Assembly: GCA_002162795.1 (NCBI GenBank)
Contig: MAAY01000036.1
Coordinates: 1-47,578, forward strand
Length of the DNA stretch: 47,578 nucleotides
DNA from: Rhodobacterales bacterium 56_14_T64
GTDB lineage: Bacteria > Pseudomonadota > Alphaproteobacteria > Rhodobacterales > Rhodobacteraceae
Reading direction: 5' to 3'
Below, piece after piece: positions 19,774-29,461 of this stretch. The notes beneath the pieces are model-generated. The model did no database searches and was not told where the DNA came from. It was given only the letters and a program-made list of their open reading frames with translations. Position numbers and translations under genes: made by a program. The number at the start of each line of letters is the position of its first letter. The stretch's first letter is position 1.

Positions 19774-21494
19774 TCCATTCTCCTTGATTTTGCATTCGGC
19801 TCTTGCTCTGACAGCAAGACGCCGTGGAATTTTTCCAACTCACTCAACAGCGATGCCCGCTCGGCGGACAGCTGATCCTGGTTCCAGTCCAGATCCTGTG
19901 CCATCAGGCCAGCGATGACATCAATCAGGGACAGGCTTAATCGACCTGTAATGGCCAGATCCGTGCGCCGAAGCACGATATCGGACAAATGAACGACATG
20001 TTCTCTTTGTACCAGGAACCTGATTTCTGCAGCTGTATAGGGGCAGTCCTGCGCCAGCGCCTGATCATCCCCACTGGCGATACAATACCGCACAAGCTCA
20101 CCCGACCGTGTGCCATAGGCTTGCGCCAAGTGCTCCGCCCGTTCCGCGTCTAGCGAATACTCCTGCATCAAGGACCGCACCATTGCACCGTCGCCCGTTG
20201 GGTACTCGGCACCACCGCCAATAGACAAATCTATCGTGTCCCGCTTGCGAGACTGACCCAGTTCCGCCAGTACCTCGTCCGCAGTCTGTTGCGCGAAGGC
20301 GCGAAAAGTTGTCCACTTACCCCCCACCATGCAGAACTGCGGCACCGCGCCGTCAATCTTATGGGTAAAATGCCCGCGTGAAATCCGACCGGTGAAATCA
20401 TGATCGCTCGACGGAAGTGGCCGGATACCGCTGTAACTGAACACAACATCGTCCTCGCTCACCGGTACCTGCGGAAAAATCAAACGCAGTGATGTCAGGA
20501 TATAGTCCATTTCCTCGGGCTCGCAACGAGTCCGCGAGGCAGCGGTCACCCGGATATCGGTCGAGCCAGCCAGCACTTTTCCCAGATAGGGAAACACAAT
20601 GCAAACCCGGCCATCGGTATTTTCAAAGTACATCATGTGGCCATCCAACGCCTGCAGCAGTGCCGGGTTGTCGAGGATCAGATGAGACCCCTTGGTGCCA
20701 GACACCAGTGCTGCCGGTTTGGTCTGCTCAGGCGACAGCTGCGCGATCACCTCGTCCAGCCAGGCCCCCGAGGCATTGACCACCGCCCGCGCCGTCACCG
20801 GATGGTGTTTGCTCGATTCCTGATCAGTTACCGAATATGCCCCTTCCGCAAGGGAAAGTTCAGCATAGTTCACGGCTACCGAGTCCGGCGCCATTGCTTC
20901 GGTATCCGTAATCAACTCCAGCCCCAACCGTTCTGGGTGTGAAATCCAGGCATCGTAATAAGTCGCCGAGAACAACAGCTTGCGGGTCAGGTTTGGCCAC
21001 TGCTTCCAGGTCGTCTTGGCGCTGCGGAATTTATGCTTCGGCAATATTCGACGCTTGCGGGTCACCAGATCATACAACGACAGGCCAGCCTTGATCGGAA
21101 GCGCACCGCGGTTTGACGGCTTACCCGAGCCGCCAAAGAAGCTGGTAGCCGCATTAAACAGCCCGGAAAACAGCGAGGTAATCGGAATCGTTGTCGGCAG
21201 GGGTCGCACCATATGCGGCGCATTGCACAACAGTGCATCGCGTTCCGCCAGTGACTCGCGCACCAGATCAAACTCGCCATTTTCCAGATAACGCAGCCCG
21301 CCGTGAATCATCCGCGACGGTGCAGAACTGCACCCCGAACAAAAATCGTTACGCTCGACCAGCAGCACCCGCAGCCCTTGCAGGGCCAACTCGCGGTAGA
21401 CGCCCAGCCCATTGATACCGCCGCCTATGACAATGACGTCAAAGGCACCGTTATCTCGGATGCGCTGAAAGCTGTTGTGTCGTTGCGCAGACAT
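19764..21494 (-). CDS. FAD-dependent glycerol-3-phosphate dehydrogenase-like (GlpD/EryB type)
   Basis: A 576-residue flavoprotein of the GlpD family. The FAD-binding dinucleotide motif is VIVIGGGINGLGVYRE (Gly24-Gly29) and the family signature APSRMIHGGLRYLENGEFDLV follows. Further blocks are VNASGAWLDEV, YLGKVLAGSTDI and FSYSGIRPLP, with GGKWTTFR near the C-terminal part, and a C-terminal helical domain. It is as long as aerobic GlpD but lies in a polyol-type operon rather than with glpF/glpK, which is why I suspect a phosphorylated polyol such as an erythritol- or pentitol-phosphate instead of glycerol-3-phosphate. Electrons would go to ubiquinone at the inner membrane. It is preceded by a 61-base gap after the aldo/keto reductase. 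Confidence 0.88.
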   Translation of the reverse strand: MSAQRHNSFQRIRDNGAFDVIVIGGGINGLGVYRELALQGLRVLLVERNDFCSGCSSAPSRMIHGGLRYLENGEFDLVRESLAERDALLCNAPHMVRPLPTTIPITSLFSGLFNAATSFFGGSGKPSNRGALPIKAGLSLYDLVTRKRRILPKHKFRSAKTTWKQWPNLTRKLLFSATYYDAWISHPERLGLELITDTEAMAPDSVAVNYAELSLAEGAYSVTDQESSKHHPVTARAVVNASGAWLDEVIAQLSPEQTKPAALVSGTKGSHLILDNPALLQALDGHMMYFENTDGRVCIVFPYLGKVLAGSTDIRVTAASRTRCEPEEMDYILTSLRLIFPQVPVSEDDVVFSYSGIRPLPSSDHDFTGRISRGHFTHKIDGAVPQFCMVGGKWTTFRAFAQQTADEVLAELGQSRKRDTIDLSIGGGAEYPTGDGAMVRSLMQEYSLDAERAEHLAQAYGTRSGELVRYCIASGDDQALAQDCPYTAAEIRFLVQREHVVHLSDIVLRRTDLAITGRLSLSLIDVIAGLMAQDLDWNQDQLSAERASLLSELEKFHGVLLSEQEPNAKSRRMECV

Positions 21495-21555
21495 AACTTC
21501 TCCGTTCGCCAGAGTAGTCCTCTGGCGTTTTCTTGTTGTCGATTTTCAGTTCTGG

Positions 21556-22551
21556 TTAGCCGTCGAGGTTGGTCAAATGTGTCCCAGCGGCTGCGGTAAT
21601 AGTCTCGATGTCCTGTTGCGATAGTCGGATGCGACCAGCGGCGGCATTCTCGCGGGCTTGATCTGCGTTGCGGGCTCCACAGAGCGAAAAGGTGATACCG
21701 GGTTGTTGAACAGTCCAGGCAATCACCGTTTGTGCCAATGTCGCGTTATGGGCCTCGGCAACAGGAGAAATTTCCTCCATCAGCGCCGCGATCTTTTGGC
21801 GGTTTGCCATTGAAAAGCGCGGGTTGCCCTTACGCTGATCATCACCCGAAAATTCACGATCCGGCCCGATCTTGCCACTCAGCAGTCCCAGTGCCAGCGA
21901 CGAATAACTTAACGCCGAAACACCGTGTTCCGCACAAAGCGGCAATAGCGAGGTCTCAATATCGCGCTTCACCATGCTGTATTCTTCTTGAATGGCATCC
22001 AGCTGCCCCGCAGCCACATAAGCCGCAACCTCGTCCGCATTGGTATTGCTGGCTCCTATCGAGCGAATTTTACCCTGTTGCTTGAGGGTTTCCAGCGCTT
22101 CCATCGTCTCGGCAATCGGAGTGGTCGGATCCTGCCAATGGGTGATGTAATGATCAATATAGTCGGTCTTTAGCCGCGTCAGGCTCTGCTCAACCTCATG
22201 GATAATCGCATCTTTGCCCAGATAGCGGTGCACTGGCTTGCCGTCGTAATCAAAGAAATGGTTGCCCTTCTGGCAGTGCCAGACCAAGCCGCATTTAGTG
22301 GCCAGAACCACTTTATCGCGACGCCCCACCAAGGCCTTGCCAACGATCTCTTCGGCCAACCCCTTACCATAGGCGGGGGCGGTGTCGATCAGCGTCACGC
22401 CTTCGTCAACCGCCGCCTGGATTGCCTCGATCGACTGCGCCTCGTCGGTGCCGCCCCACATCCAGCCGCCAATGGCCCATGTGCCCAGCCCAATTACCGA
22501 GGCTTCAATTCCGGACGTCCCAATCGGGCGTTTCAGCATCTCATGCGACAT
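21556..22551 (-). CDS. Aldo/keto reductase
   Basis: A 331-residue NADPH-dependent aldo/keto reductase. The catalytic tetrad is visible: Asp56 and Tyr61 in DTAPAYG, Lys86 in LATKCG and His138 in YITHWQDP. The start overlaps the SorC regulator stop by 11 bases, while a second ATG at 22539 would avoid the overlap. The protein belongs to the group that also contains YajO/pyridoxal-reductase-like and L-glyceraldehyde-type enzymes. In cluster B it may interconvert an aldehyde product of the aldolase with its alcohol, or oxidise the incoming polyol. Substrate not determined. Confidence 0.9.
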   Translation of the reverse strand: MSHEMLKRPIGTSGIEASVIGLGTWAIGGWMWGGTDEAQSIEAIQAAVDEGVTLIDTAPAYGKGLAEEIVGKALVGRRDKVVLATKCGLVWHCQKGNHFFDYDGKPVHRYLGKDAIIHEVEQSLTRLKTDYIDHYITHWQDPTTPIAETMEALETLKQQGKIRSIGASNTNADEVAAYVAAGQLDAIQEEYSMVKRDIETSLLPLCAEHGVSALSYSSLALGLLSGKIGPDREFSGDDQRKGNPRFSMANRQKIAALMEEISPVAEAHNATLAQTVIAWTVQQPGITFSLCGARNADQARENAAAGRIRLSQQDIETITAAAGTHLTNLDG

Positions 22552-23521
22552 GTTGTGACCTTTCCATAGTCTGCAGAACCGCGTTGACGGTTTCTTCGTC
22601 CAGGACCAATGAATCCAGGAATTTTCCGTTCAGCACCGCCCGGATGGGCCGTGTTTTCTGCGCCCCGGCAGCAATGCCGATCACGGTGCGACAGGTTTCC
22701 AACTCGCTTGGATCCAGTGCCACCAGACGCGAGTTCAACTCATATTCAGCAAGTCGACCATTTTCACCGATCAGATGCGCCATGAATTCTGCTGCAACGC
22801 CCATACCAACCAGCATCTTGCGATCTGCCTCGGGCACCGGGTTGAGATCGTAATAGCTCGATCCGCGCGGCTCGACTGAACCAACTCCGACTAGTGCCAC
22901 ATTGGCCCGGCGCGCCAGATCGAACACTTCTTTCGTAGAAGCCATGCCTTTCAGCATATCGCGCTGACTGCGGCTTTCGGCAAATAGAGGCGCATGGATC
23001 AGCATTGGAGTGCCGCCCAGCCGTTCCGCCATCTGCGTCACCAGGTGGTTCACATCGGTGTAAAACTTACCCTGTACCCCGCCGGTCAGCGGCACCACAG
23101 TGACATTGATCTTGCGTTCGGGTGACAGATTTTCGACCACGGCGCTCACCGCCTTACCACCTGTGATGGCAATGACATCGCCGTCGCGGACAGTTTCAAG
23201 CAGCATGTTCGCGGCTGCTCGTCCGACTTGCTGCAAGGTCGTGTTGGGATTGCCCGACACTGTCGGCGTCACCATCGCACCACTCAGCGTAGTTGCGTCG
23301 ACCAATCGACCTTCCAATTCCGCCAGCCGCTGAAATGGGCTGGTGACGTCGATCTTGACCATGCCCAGCTTGCGCCCCTGCGCGATCAGCCGGTTCACCT
23401 TTGAGGTCGACAGGTTCAGCCGCTGAGCAATCTCAGCCTGTTTCAGCTCCTCAACAAAGTGCAACACCAACACGGTGTGGATCTGCCGAGCATGTTCGAA
23501 ATCCGGGGTGCGTTCTGACAT
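22541..23521 (-). CDS. SorC-family sugar-sensing transcriptional regulator
   Basis: A 326-residue regulator of the SorC/DeoR-like family (LsrR, EryD, DeoR of Bacillus). The N-terminal helix-turn-helix is about residues 24-50 (EELKQAEIAQRLNLSTSKVN), and the remainder is the sugar-phosphate-binding domain, with TLQQVGRAAANMLLETVRDGD and ALVGVGSVEPRGSSYYDL. It sits inside the operon, 14 bases after the permease, instead of upstream. I infer that it binds the GGTGAAAT dyads in front of the binding protein gene and responds to the phosphorylated substrate made by the kinase, giving autoregulation. Confidence 0.92.
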   Translation of the reverse strand: MSERTPDFEHARQIHTVLVLHFVEELKQAEIAQRLNLSTSKVNRLIAQGRKLGMVKIDVTSPFQRLAELEGRLVDATTLSGAMVTPTVSGNPNTTLQQVGRAAANMLLETVRDGDVIAITGGKAVSAVVENLSPERKINVTVVPLTGGVQGKFYTDVNHLVTQMAERLGGTPMLIHAPLFAESRSQRDMLKGMASTKEVFDLARRANVALVGVGSVEPRGSSYYDLNPVPEADRKMLVGMGVAAEFMAHLIGENGRLAEYELNSRLVALDPSELETCRTVIGIAAGAQKTRPIRAVLNGKFLDSLVLDEETVNAVLQTMERSQHVA

Positions 23522-23535
23522 TTCTCTGCCCTCCC

Positions 23536-24540
23536 CTATCCGCGTTTCTTGTTCAGGTAGTGATCAACCGTCACCGCCGCCAACAGGATCGAACCACGAA
23601 TGATGTCCTGCCAGTAGACCGACACGTCCAGCAGAGCCAGCGAGCTGGAAACCACCGACAGCAGCACCACGCCAAGGATGGCGCCAAAGATGGTGCCAGT
23701 TCCCCCGGTCAGACTGGCGCCGCCAATCACTGCGGCCGCAATCACGTTCAACTCCATCCCCAGACCAAAGGTGGGCTGTGCCGAGCCAAAGCGTGCCATG
23801 TAGATGATGCCGGCAAACCCGGCCAGCGCCGAACACAGGGTGGTGGTGAGAAAGATCACCTTCTTGGTGCGGATCCCGGAATAGGCGGCGGCCTTTTCAT
23901 TGCTGCCCGTGTAGAACACTTTGCGAAACACCGTGGTGCGGCGCAGCATGAAATCAAACACCAGCACCACCACCAGGAAAATAATGATCACCAGCGGGAT
24001 CGGCCCGATTGTGCCTTGGCCAATGAATTTAAATTCGGGCGGCAAAGTATACAGCCCCAACGGTCGACCACCTGTGCCAAGCAGGCAAGCGCCACGCGCA
24101 ATCACCATGATGGCAAGCGATACAATGAAGTGGTGTAGACCAACGCGGGTGACAAAGAACCCCATAACAGCGCCGATGGCTGTGCAGGCGGCAATGGCAA
24201 TGGCCGAGGCCACCCAGGGGTCAATGCCTTGCAAAAACAGCCAGCCCGCAATCACCATCGACAGCGCTGTGACCGACCCAACCGACAGATCAATCCCACC
24301 CGAGATCAGCAAGATGGTCATCCCCACCACCACAATACCCTCAACCGCAAAGGCCATCACCATGGCCCGCATGTTCACCCAGGTCAGGAAATAGGGCGAG
24401 GCAAAGGACATAATCACAAACATCACCAAAATGATCGCAATCAACCCAGTTTCGCGCATCCGCAGCAATTTGCGCAACGTGCTGACCGTTGGCTCTGCAT
24501 GTGCCGAAGCTGTCAATTCCATCGAGTTCTCCACCATCAT
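23536..24540 (-). CDS. Ribose-type ABC transporter permease (cluster B)
   Basis: RbsC/LsrC-like permease of 334 residues. Characteristic stretches are [20 protein letters not shown] near residue 75, the ATPase-contact loop [18 protein letters not shown] near residue 195 and [23 protein letters not shown]. It starts five bases after the ATPase stop. Only one permease gene is present, so the channel should be a homodimer, unlike AI-2 importers, which use two different permeases (LsrC and LsrD). Confidence 0.94.
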   Translation of the reverse strand: MMVENSMELTASAHAEPTVSTLRKLLRMRETGLIAIILVMFVIMSFASPYFLTWVNMRAMVMAFAVEGIVVVGMTILLISGGIDLSVGSVTALSMVIAGWLFLQGIDPWVASAIAIAACTAIGAVMGFFVTRVGLHHFIVSLAIMVIARGACLLGTGGRPLGLYTLPPEFKFIGQGTIGPIPLVIIIFLVVVLVFDFMLRRTTVFRKVFYTGSNEKAAAYSGIRTKKVIFLTTTLCSALAGFAGIIYMARFGSAQPTFGLGMELNVIAAAVIGGASLTGGTGTIFGAILGVVLLSVVSSSLALLDVSVYWQDIIRGSILLAAVTVDHYLNKKRG

Positions 24541-24545
24541 CTCCC

Positions 24546-26066
24546 TCAGGCCGTCAATTCTTGGGCATCCAAGCCCGAGGCCAGATGCATTATGTTTTCT
24601 TCTGTCATCATCTCGCCTGCGACTTCGCCGCTGATGCGCCCCTCGCGCACCACCAACACCCGGTCACTGACCCCGATCAACTCGGGTAGTTCAGACGAGA
24701 TCATCACAATGCCAACGCCATTGCGGGCCAGATCGCGCAGGATGCGGTGAATTTCTGCCTTGGCACCGACATCAACCCCGCGTGTGGGCTCATCTAGAAA
24801 AATCAGCTTGGGGCTCACCGACAGCATCTTGGCAATGGCCACTTTTTGTTGATTGCCACCGGACAGCGATGACACCGGATCCGACAGATGACCGCATTTC
24901 AGGTTCAGTCTATCTCCCAAACTAGCCGCCTGGCTGTATTCCAGATCGCTCTGGATCATTCCAAGATTTGAAGCCACCTGATCTAGCTTTAAGGCAGAGA
25001 CATTGGCGGCAATTGGCATATCCAAAAAGATGCCGTCGCCCTTGCGATCCTCCGAGAGGTAAACCATGCCCGCATCGATACTGTCCTGATAGTGTTTCAG
25101 GGTAAGCTGGCGACCATTCAGGCGCACTTCACCTGTGACGTCGCCGCCCAGCCGACAAATGCCTTTGACAATCTCGCTGCGGCCCGAACCGATCAACCCG
25201 GCAATGCCAAGGATCTCACCCTTTCTCAGCTGGAACGACACATCCCTGAACCGGGGTGCCTGTGTCAGTCCCTGAACCTCCAGGATAACGTCCTGCGACG
25301 TCTCCTCTGGGGTCTGTTTGTCCGGGTAAAGGTTCTCGATCTTGCGGCCAACCATGGCATTGACCACATCGCCGGGCTCAATCTCGGCCACGTTGCGGGT
25401 GGTGATATACTGCCCATCGCGGAACACGGTCACACGATCACAGTTGTCAAAAATCTCGACCATACGGTGCGAGATATAGATAATGGCAATGCCGCTATCA
25501 GCCAGCCGTCGCATAATGCCAAACAGCACCTGCGCCTCTGTTTCGGTCAGCGCGGCTGTTGGTTCGTCCAGGATCAGCACCTTGCAATCCAGCGTCAGCG
25601 CCTTGGCTATCTCGACCAGTTGCTGGTTTGAAATCGATAAGTCGCGCACCAAAACAGATGGGTCGATATCGCTAAGCTGGCGGAAGACATCCCGCGCCTT
25701 GGCTTCCAGCCCTTTGTAATCCATCAAAAAGGACCGGCTGATATTGGTGGTTGCCATAAAGATGTTTTCGGCCACTGACACATCCGGGCACAGAGCAATC
25801 TCTTGGTGCACAAAACCGATACCCAGCTTCTGTGCCTTGGTTGGAGAGCTGATCCGAACAGGTTTTCCGTCCCAAATGATCTCGCCGCTGTCCGGTCTCA
25901 GAATGCCGTCGATGACATTCATCAGGGTTGATTTTCCAGCCCCATTTTCACCGGCCAAGGCATGGATCTCACCGCGACGCAGTTCGAAATCAACGCCCCT
26001 GAGGGCGCGAATGGCACCAAAGGATTTGCTGACATTCGAAATTCTGAGGATCACGTTGTCTGGCAT
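24546..26066 (-). CDS. Ribose-type ABC transporter ATPase, two nucleotide-binding domains (cluster B)
   Basis: RbsA/LsrA-like duplicated ATPase of 506 residues. Domain one has Walker [10 protein letters not shown] (near 40-48), a degenerate signature LSISNQQ where most relatives have LSIGQQQ, and Walker [12 protein letters not shown]. Domain two has the expected weak Walker [10 protein letters not shown], an intact signature LSGGNQQK and [11 protein letters not shown]. Its nearest relatives by layout are the cluster A ATPase and other carbohydrate importers of this class. It lies 84 bases after the binding protein stop and five before the permease. Confidence 0.94.
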   Translation of the reverse strand: MPDNVILRISNVSKSFGAIRALRGVDFELRRGEIHALAGENGAGKSTLMNVIDGILRPDSGEIIWDGKPVRISSPTKAQKLGIGFVHQEIALCPDVSVAENIFMATTNISRSFLMDYKGLEAKARDVFRQLSDIDPSVLVRDLSISNQQLVEIAKALTLDCKVLILDEPTAALTETEAQVLFGIMRRLADSGIAIIYISHRMVEIFDNCDRVTVFRDGQYITTRNVAEIEPGDVVNAMVGRKIENLYPDKQTPEETSQDVILEVQGLTQAPRFRDVSFQLRKGEILGIAGLIGSGRSEIVKGICRLGGDVTGEVRLNGRQLTLKHYQDSIDAGMVYLSEDRKGDGIFLDMPIAANVSALKLDQVASNLGMIQSDLEYSQAASLGDRLNLKCGHLSDPVSSLSGGNQQKVAIAKMLSVSPKLIFLDEPTRGVDVGAKAEIHRILRDLARNGVGIVMISSELPELIGVSDRVLVVREGRISGEVAGEMMTEENIMHLASGLDAQELTA

Positions 26067-26150
26067 GGGCGGGGTTCAGTTCGTGTTGGATTTCAGGATT
26101 TGGCGGGCCGCAATAGACGAACGGCCCGCCAAGAAAATTTAGGTCAGCAA

Positions 26151-27170
26151 TCAGCTGGGATCGCGACCGTCCATGTAGACATTCAGGTCAAAGCTGTCTG
26201 CATTCTCTTTGGTGATGACGGAGAAGCCGTTGTCAACAAAAGGGATTTGCATCGGGTTATAGCCTGAGACTTTGTAGTCATTGAAAGGTTCAAAGACTTC
26301 GGAATGGGCCGCCAGGAATGTGGACATAAAGCCCATAAATCCCTGCATGGCCTGGTTTGGGTTCAGCGCCATGTGGATATTGCCCGCCTTGATGTGCTCC
26401 AACGTGGTTGGAGTGATATCGGCATGCATCACCAAGACTTCGGCTTTGGCTTCCAGAATGGCGGCAACCGCCCCTTCAGCCGAGCCCGCCTCGGGGATCC
26501 ACAGAGCACCCAGGTTTGGGTTAGCCTGCAGGATCGACGCGGTGGCACGGTACGCAGCAGTACTATCCTGATTGGTAGCCTGACGACCGACCAGTTTCAT
26601 GTTTGGATAGTGCTTTTCCATATAGGACAGCAGCGCCGTGACCCGCAGATCATGGTTCGACTGGCCCGGGTTTTCCAGCACAGCATATTCAGCACTGTCG
26701 CCGATCTGGCTAACGATCTCTTCGGCGGCAAACTTAGCCTCGGCCAGATTGTCCGAAGTGATATAGGCAGTGCGCTTGGACCGAGGCGAATCCGCTGCAA
26801 AAGTTGACACTTGGGTGCCGCTGTCGATAGCGCGATCAATCGGCTCGATAAACGGATCCGACTGCATCGGATGCACCAGGATACCAGCCGGTTGTTTGAC
26901 CATGTCCTGCTCAAACGATGCGATCTGTTTGGTGATGTCGTAATCCGGTGTCCCCGAGAAAACGGTCTCGCAACCAAAGGCCTCGGCGGCCTGTTTGAAC
27001 CCCTGATAGACCGGAACCCAATATGGATGCCCCGAGACCATGACGTTCATGATATATGTCTCTCCCGGCTCGCAGCGCAGCCCACCTTCGGCCTGGGCCG
27101 ATGTGGCGGAAACAACCGAAGCGGTCATGGCGAGAGACGCCAGAATTCCAGTAACGTTGTGCTTCATCAT
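26151..27170 (-). CDS. Periplasmic sugar-binding protein of ribose-type ABC importer (cluster B)
   Basis: Periplasmic receptor of 339 residues and the first gene of cluster B. A signal peptide covers about residues 1-27 (cleavage near AQA-EGG). The body matches the ribose/AI-2 class, with YIMNVMVSGHPYWVPVYQGF at the first lobe and PAGILVHPMQSDPF and HADITPTTLEHI later. I chose the ATG at 27170 because GGAGGAG lies six bases ahead; extension to 27326 would read through the operator-like dyads and gives no signal peptide. A single Cys pair candidate (CEP and FGCET) could form a disulfide. It shares the class with the cluster A protein but differs strongly in sequence, so the ligand probably differs. 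Confidence 0.93.
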   Translation of the reverse strand: MMKHNVTGILASLAMTASVVSATSAQAEGGLRCEPGETYIMNVMVSGHPYWVPVYQGFKQAAEAFGCETVFSGTPDYDITKQIASFEQDMVKQPAGILVHPMQSDPFIEPIDRAIDSGTQVSTFAADSPRSKRTAYITSDNLAEAKFAAEEIVSQIGDSAEYAVLENPGQSNHDLRVTALLSYMEKHYPNMKLVGRQATNQDSTAAYRATASILQANPNLGALWIPEAGSAEGAVAAILEAKAEVLVMHADITPTTLEHIKAGNIHMALNPNQAMQGFMGFMSTFLAAHSEVFEPFNDYKVSGYNPMQIPFVDNGFSVITKENADSFDLNVYMDGRDPS

Positions 27171-27239
27171 CTTACTCCTCCCTAGAGCATCTGAATTGAA
27201 GGTCCTTTTCACAGTGGCACGAATGCGCCGGGTTGCGGT

Positions 27240-27346
27240 ATTTATTTCACCTACCGCAAGAAACTTCACCTCTGATGGGTAATATCCAGGGTGAAGTCGG
27301 TCAACGTTACTGTGAAAAAATCGCAACAGGTGAAATAAATTTCACC
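27240..27346. promoter_or_regulatory. Operator-like dyads ahead of cluster B
   Basis: GGTGAAATAAATTTCACC at 27329-27346 is a perfect palindrome apart from its two central bases. Its 12-base left part recurs inverted as ATTTATTTCACC at 27240-27251. A third dyad, CTTCACC (27264-27270) and GGTGAAG (27290-27296), lies between them. All sit 70-176 bases ahead of the binding protein start. Their shared core GGTGAA/TTCACC suggests one regulator, most simply the SorC-type protein encoded in the operon; that is inference. Confidence 0.7.
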
Positions 27347-27972
27347 TTACAGGCACGTCGGTACAAAAGCCTGCGACGTCCGCCATTGGTGCGGCTGCGT
27401 TAAAGCCATCTTGCTAAAACGATTATTTTCAGATGGTTGCACACTTCACCGGACAGAGCACCAGCACAGCCATGGCACATTTCCGGTTGCCACAGCTATG
27501 TCTGCAACTCGAGCTCAGCGGCAAGGGTGCAGGACTGAACTGTGATCAAAAACACCATCGATCCCGCTGCAAAAGCAGAGATTCGGTGTGAATATGTCGG
27601 ATCTGAAATCCCATTCCAGCCAATGGATCGGGTTAGGCAGTCTGTTTTAGACCGCAACCCCAATGCCAGCTGCATCCGGAGCGTTGAGCCAAGCCAGCAG
27701 CTAATCGGTGTCACCAATCCCCGAGACCATAGTATAGGCAATCTTCGTCATTCAATCCATTTTAACCCGTTCTTCCATATGGGTAAAAATGGACACTCTC
27801 TATTACAGCTATTACCAACAGCGATGGTTGATCGGACAATATCGATGTCTCGCCTTGGTGAGCAAATGCCTTTTACCTGACACTCTTTCGACAGCAGAGT
27901 GCCTCCAAGCAATTTTAAAATAACCGTAAATAGCATTCGCGATTCTACTGAACCTAAAACGAGAATTTGGCC
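27347..27972. other. 626-base stretch without a convincing gene
   Basis: Apart from the end of the operator region, I find nothing nameable here. Two overlapping reading frames on opposite strands (27496-27741 minus and 27542-27880 plus) lack ribosome sites, composition and motifs of real proteins. The last 80 bases are AT-rich and probably hold the promoter of the Hint-domain gene. The rest may be a decayed insertion. Confidence 0.4.
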
Positions 27973-29391
27973 ATGCCCACAATTGATATTGTCAGGCTCG
28001 ATGAGGACCCATATGAATCCGCTGTCGAAATCCGGACCGATACCTCCTCTCGTGGGGTCGACTTAGAAGGTGCGCAGATCACCGCCACATATGCTGACGG
28101 CTCTACCGAAACTCTGACATGGTATGCTACAGACCCCTACACCAATGGGGCAGCCACTGGCGAGGACATCAATATGTCCTTCGGCTTCAGTTGGCATGAC
28201 TTAACAACCACCAAGAATTTGACCTCGCTTCAAATTGATCTTGCACCTGCCAACTCAGTTTTCGACACCACCTTCCCCTTGGACAATGATCCCCTCGGAG
28301 GATCTACGCCTAGCTCACAAAATGGCTTTCCGTTTAAAGTTTCTCCGGAATACGAAGACATGGCCGGTAGCGTTGAGGTGACCTATACAGGAATTGTAAA
28401 TCTGGCCGGGAGCCCTGCGGTCGGCGACCTATACACAACGATGATCATTGATTTCTCAGGTCTTCCGGACGGTGGTCTGCTCGGTGATCTGATGTGGAAC
28501 TCTGACATCGACACGTTTGAAGATTCTGTACCGGTTGATTTAACCGCAAGCGATGACGAGCTGACGATTTCCGGCGATGGGTCTGAGACACTGAACGTTT
28601 TGGATAATGACCTTCACGCCGAAGGGACAGACCTGACGATTACCAAGATCAATGGCCAATCGATTGTTGCCGGAGGCTCAGTTACGCTGCCCTCTGGCGA
28701 AGTGGTCGCTCTGAATTCTGACGGAACGCTGTCTATCACCAATGACAGTGACGTGGATGAGACCAACACGTTTTCCTATACGGTCGAGGATGGCCAAGGA
28801 AATAGCGCTGTTGGTTCTGTGAATGTCACAACCCAATTACCCTCTCCAGCTTGTTTCGTAGCGGGAACATTGATCACCACAGAAAATGGAGCGGTGGCAG
28901 TCGAAGAGCTCGAAATAGGAGCGCTGATAAATACCCGGGATCATGGCACACAGCCCCTGCGCTGGGTAGGACGAAGTTCACGCCGTGCCGAAGGGCGCGA
29001 CGCGCCTGTGGTTTTTTCTGCAGGGGCACTCGGCAATCATGATCGCATTGCCGTATCTCCCAATCACCGGGTGCTGATCACGTCTCAGCGGGCTGACCTA
29101 CTATTTGGCGAGACCGAAGTATTGGTCAAAGCTAAGCATCTGGTCAACGACGGTACCATCCGGGTGCAAGCAGATGGCCAACAAGTGATCTATGTGCATT
29201 TGCTCTTTGACCAGCATGAAATTATTTGCGGCAACGGGCTCGAGAGTGAAAGCTACCATCCCGCTGCCGAAACCCTCGATGCTTTTGATGCCGAGACCCG
29301 TGCAGAGGTTCTTGAATTGATGGAGGACTTGAACGGATACGGCCCGACAGCCCGCCCTACCTTGAAGTCACACGAAAGCCGACTGTTATAG
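27973..29391 (+). CDS. Hint-domain (hedgehog/intein-like) secreted-type protein
   Basis: A 472-residue acidic protein. The N-terminal 180 residues are a beta-rich region of unknown type; residues about 185-285 look like a cadherin-like tandem domain (TLNVLDNDLHAEGTDLTIT, then NTFSYTVEDGQGNSAVGSVN). A Hint domain starts at Cys294 in PACFVAGTLITTENGAVAVE and contains TRDHGTQPLRWVG and VSPNHRVLI, the autoprocessing-type core. The protein is rich in Asp and Glu and lacks a Sec signal peptide, as expected for type I secreted proteins of this order, though no RTX repeats are present. A TTG six bases earlier could also start it. No secretion genes are adjacent. Hint cleavage activity is possible but not shown. 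Confidence 0.85.
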   Translation: MPTIDIVRLDEDPYESAVEIRTDTSSRGVDLEGAQITATYADGSTETLTWYATDPYTNGAATGEDINMSFGFSWHDLTTTKNLTSLQIDLAPANSVFDTTFPLDNDPLGGSTPSSQNGFPFKVSPEYEDMAGSVEVTYTGIVNLAGSPAVGDLYTTMIIDFSGLPDGGLLGDLMWNSDIDTFEDSVPVDLTASDDELTISGDGSETLNVLDNDLHAEGTDLTITKINGQSIVAGGSVTLPSGEVVALNSDGTLSITNDSDVDETNTFSYTVEDGQGNSAVGSVNVTTQLPSPACFVAGTLITTENGAVAVEELEIGALINTRDHGTQPLRWVGRSSRRAEGRDAPVVFSAGALGNHDRIAVSPNHRVLITSQRADLLFGETEVLVKAKHLVNDGTIRVQADGQQVIYVHLLFDQHEIICGNGLESESYHPAAETLDAFDAETRAEVLELMEDLNGYGPTARPTLKSHESRLL

Positions 29392-29461
29392 ATCCTGAAC
29401 TTTAGGACGGGCGTTTATCCGGTAAGCCGAACAGTCAGAACCCTTGCGACACGGCCCATAA

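Noticed and set aside
27171-27326. Longer start for the cluster B binding protein
   Set aside because: It would translate the operator-like dyads, hides the signal peptide and ignores the GGAGGAG site ahead of 27170.
27496-27880. Two overlapping frames in the gap before the Hint gene
   Set aside because: Neither has a ribosome site, a start in good context or protein-like composition.
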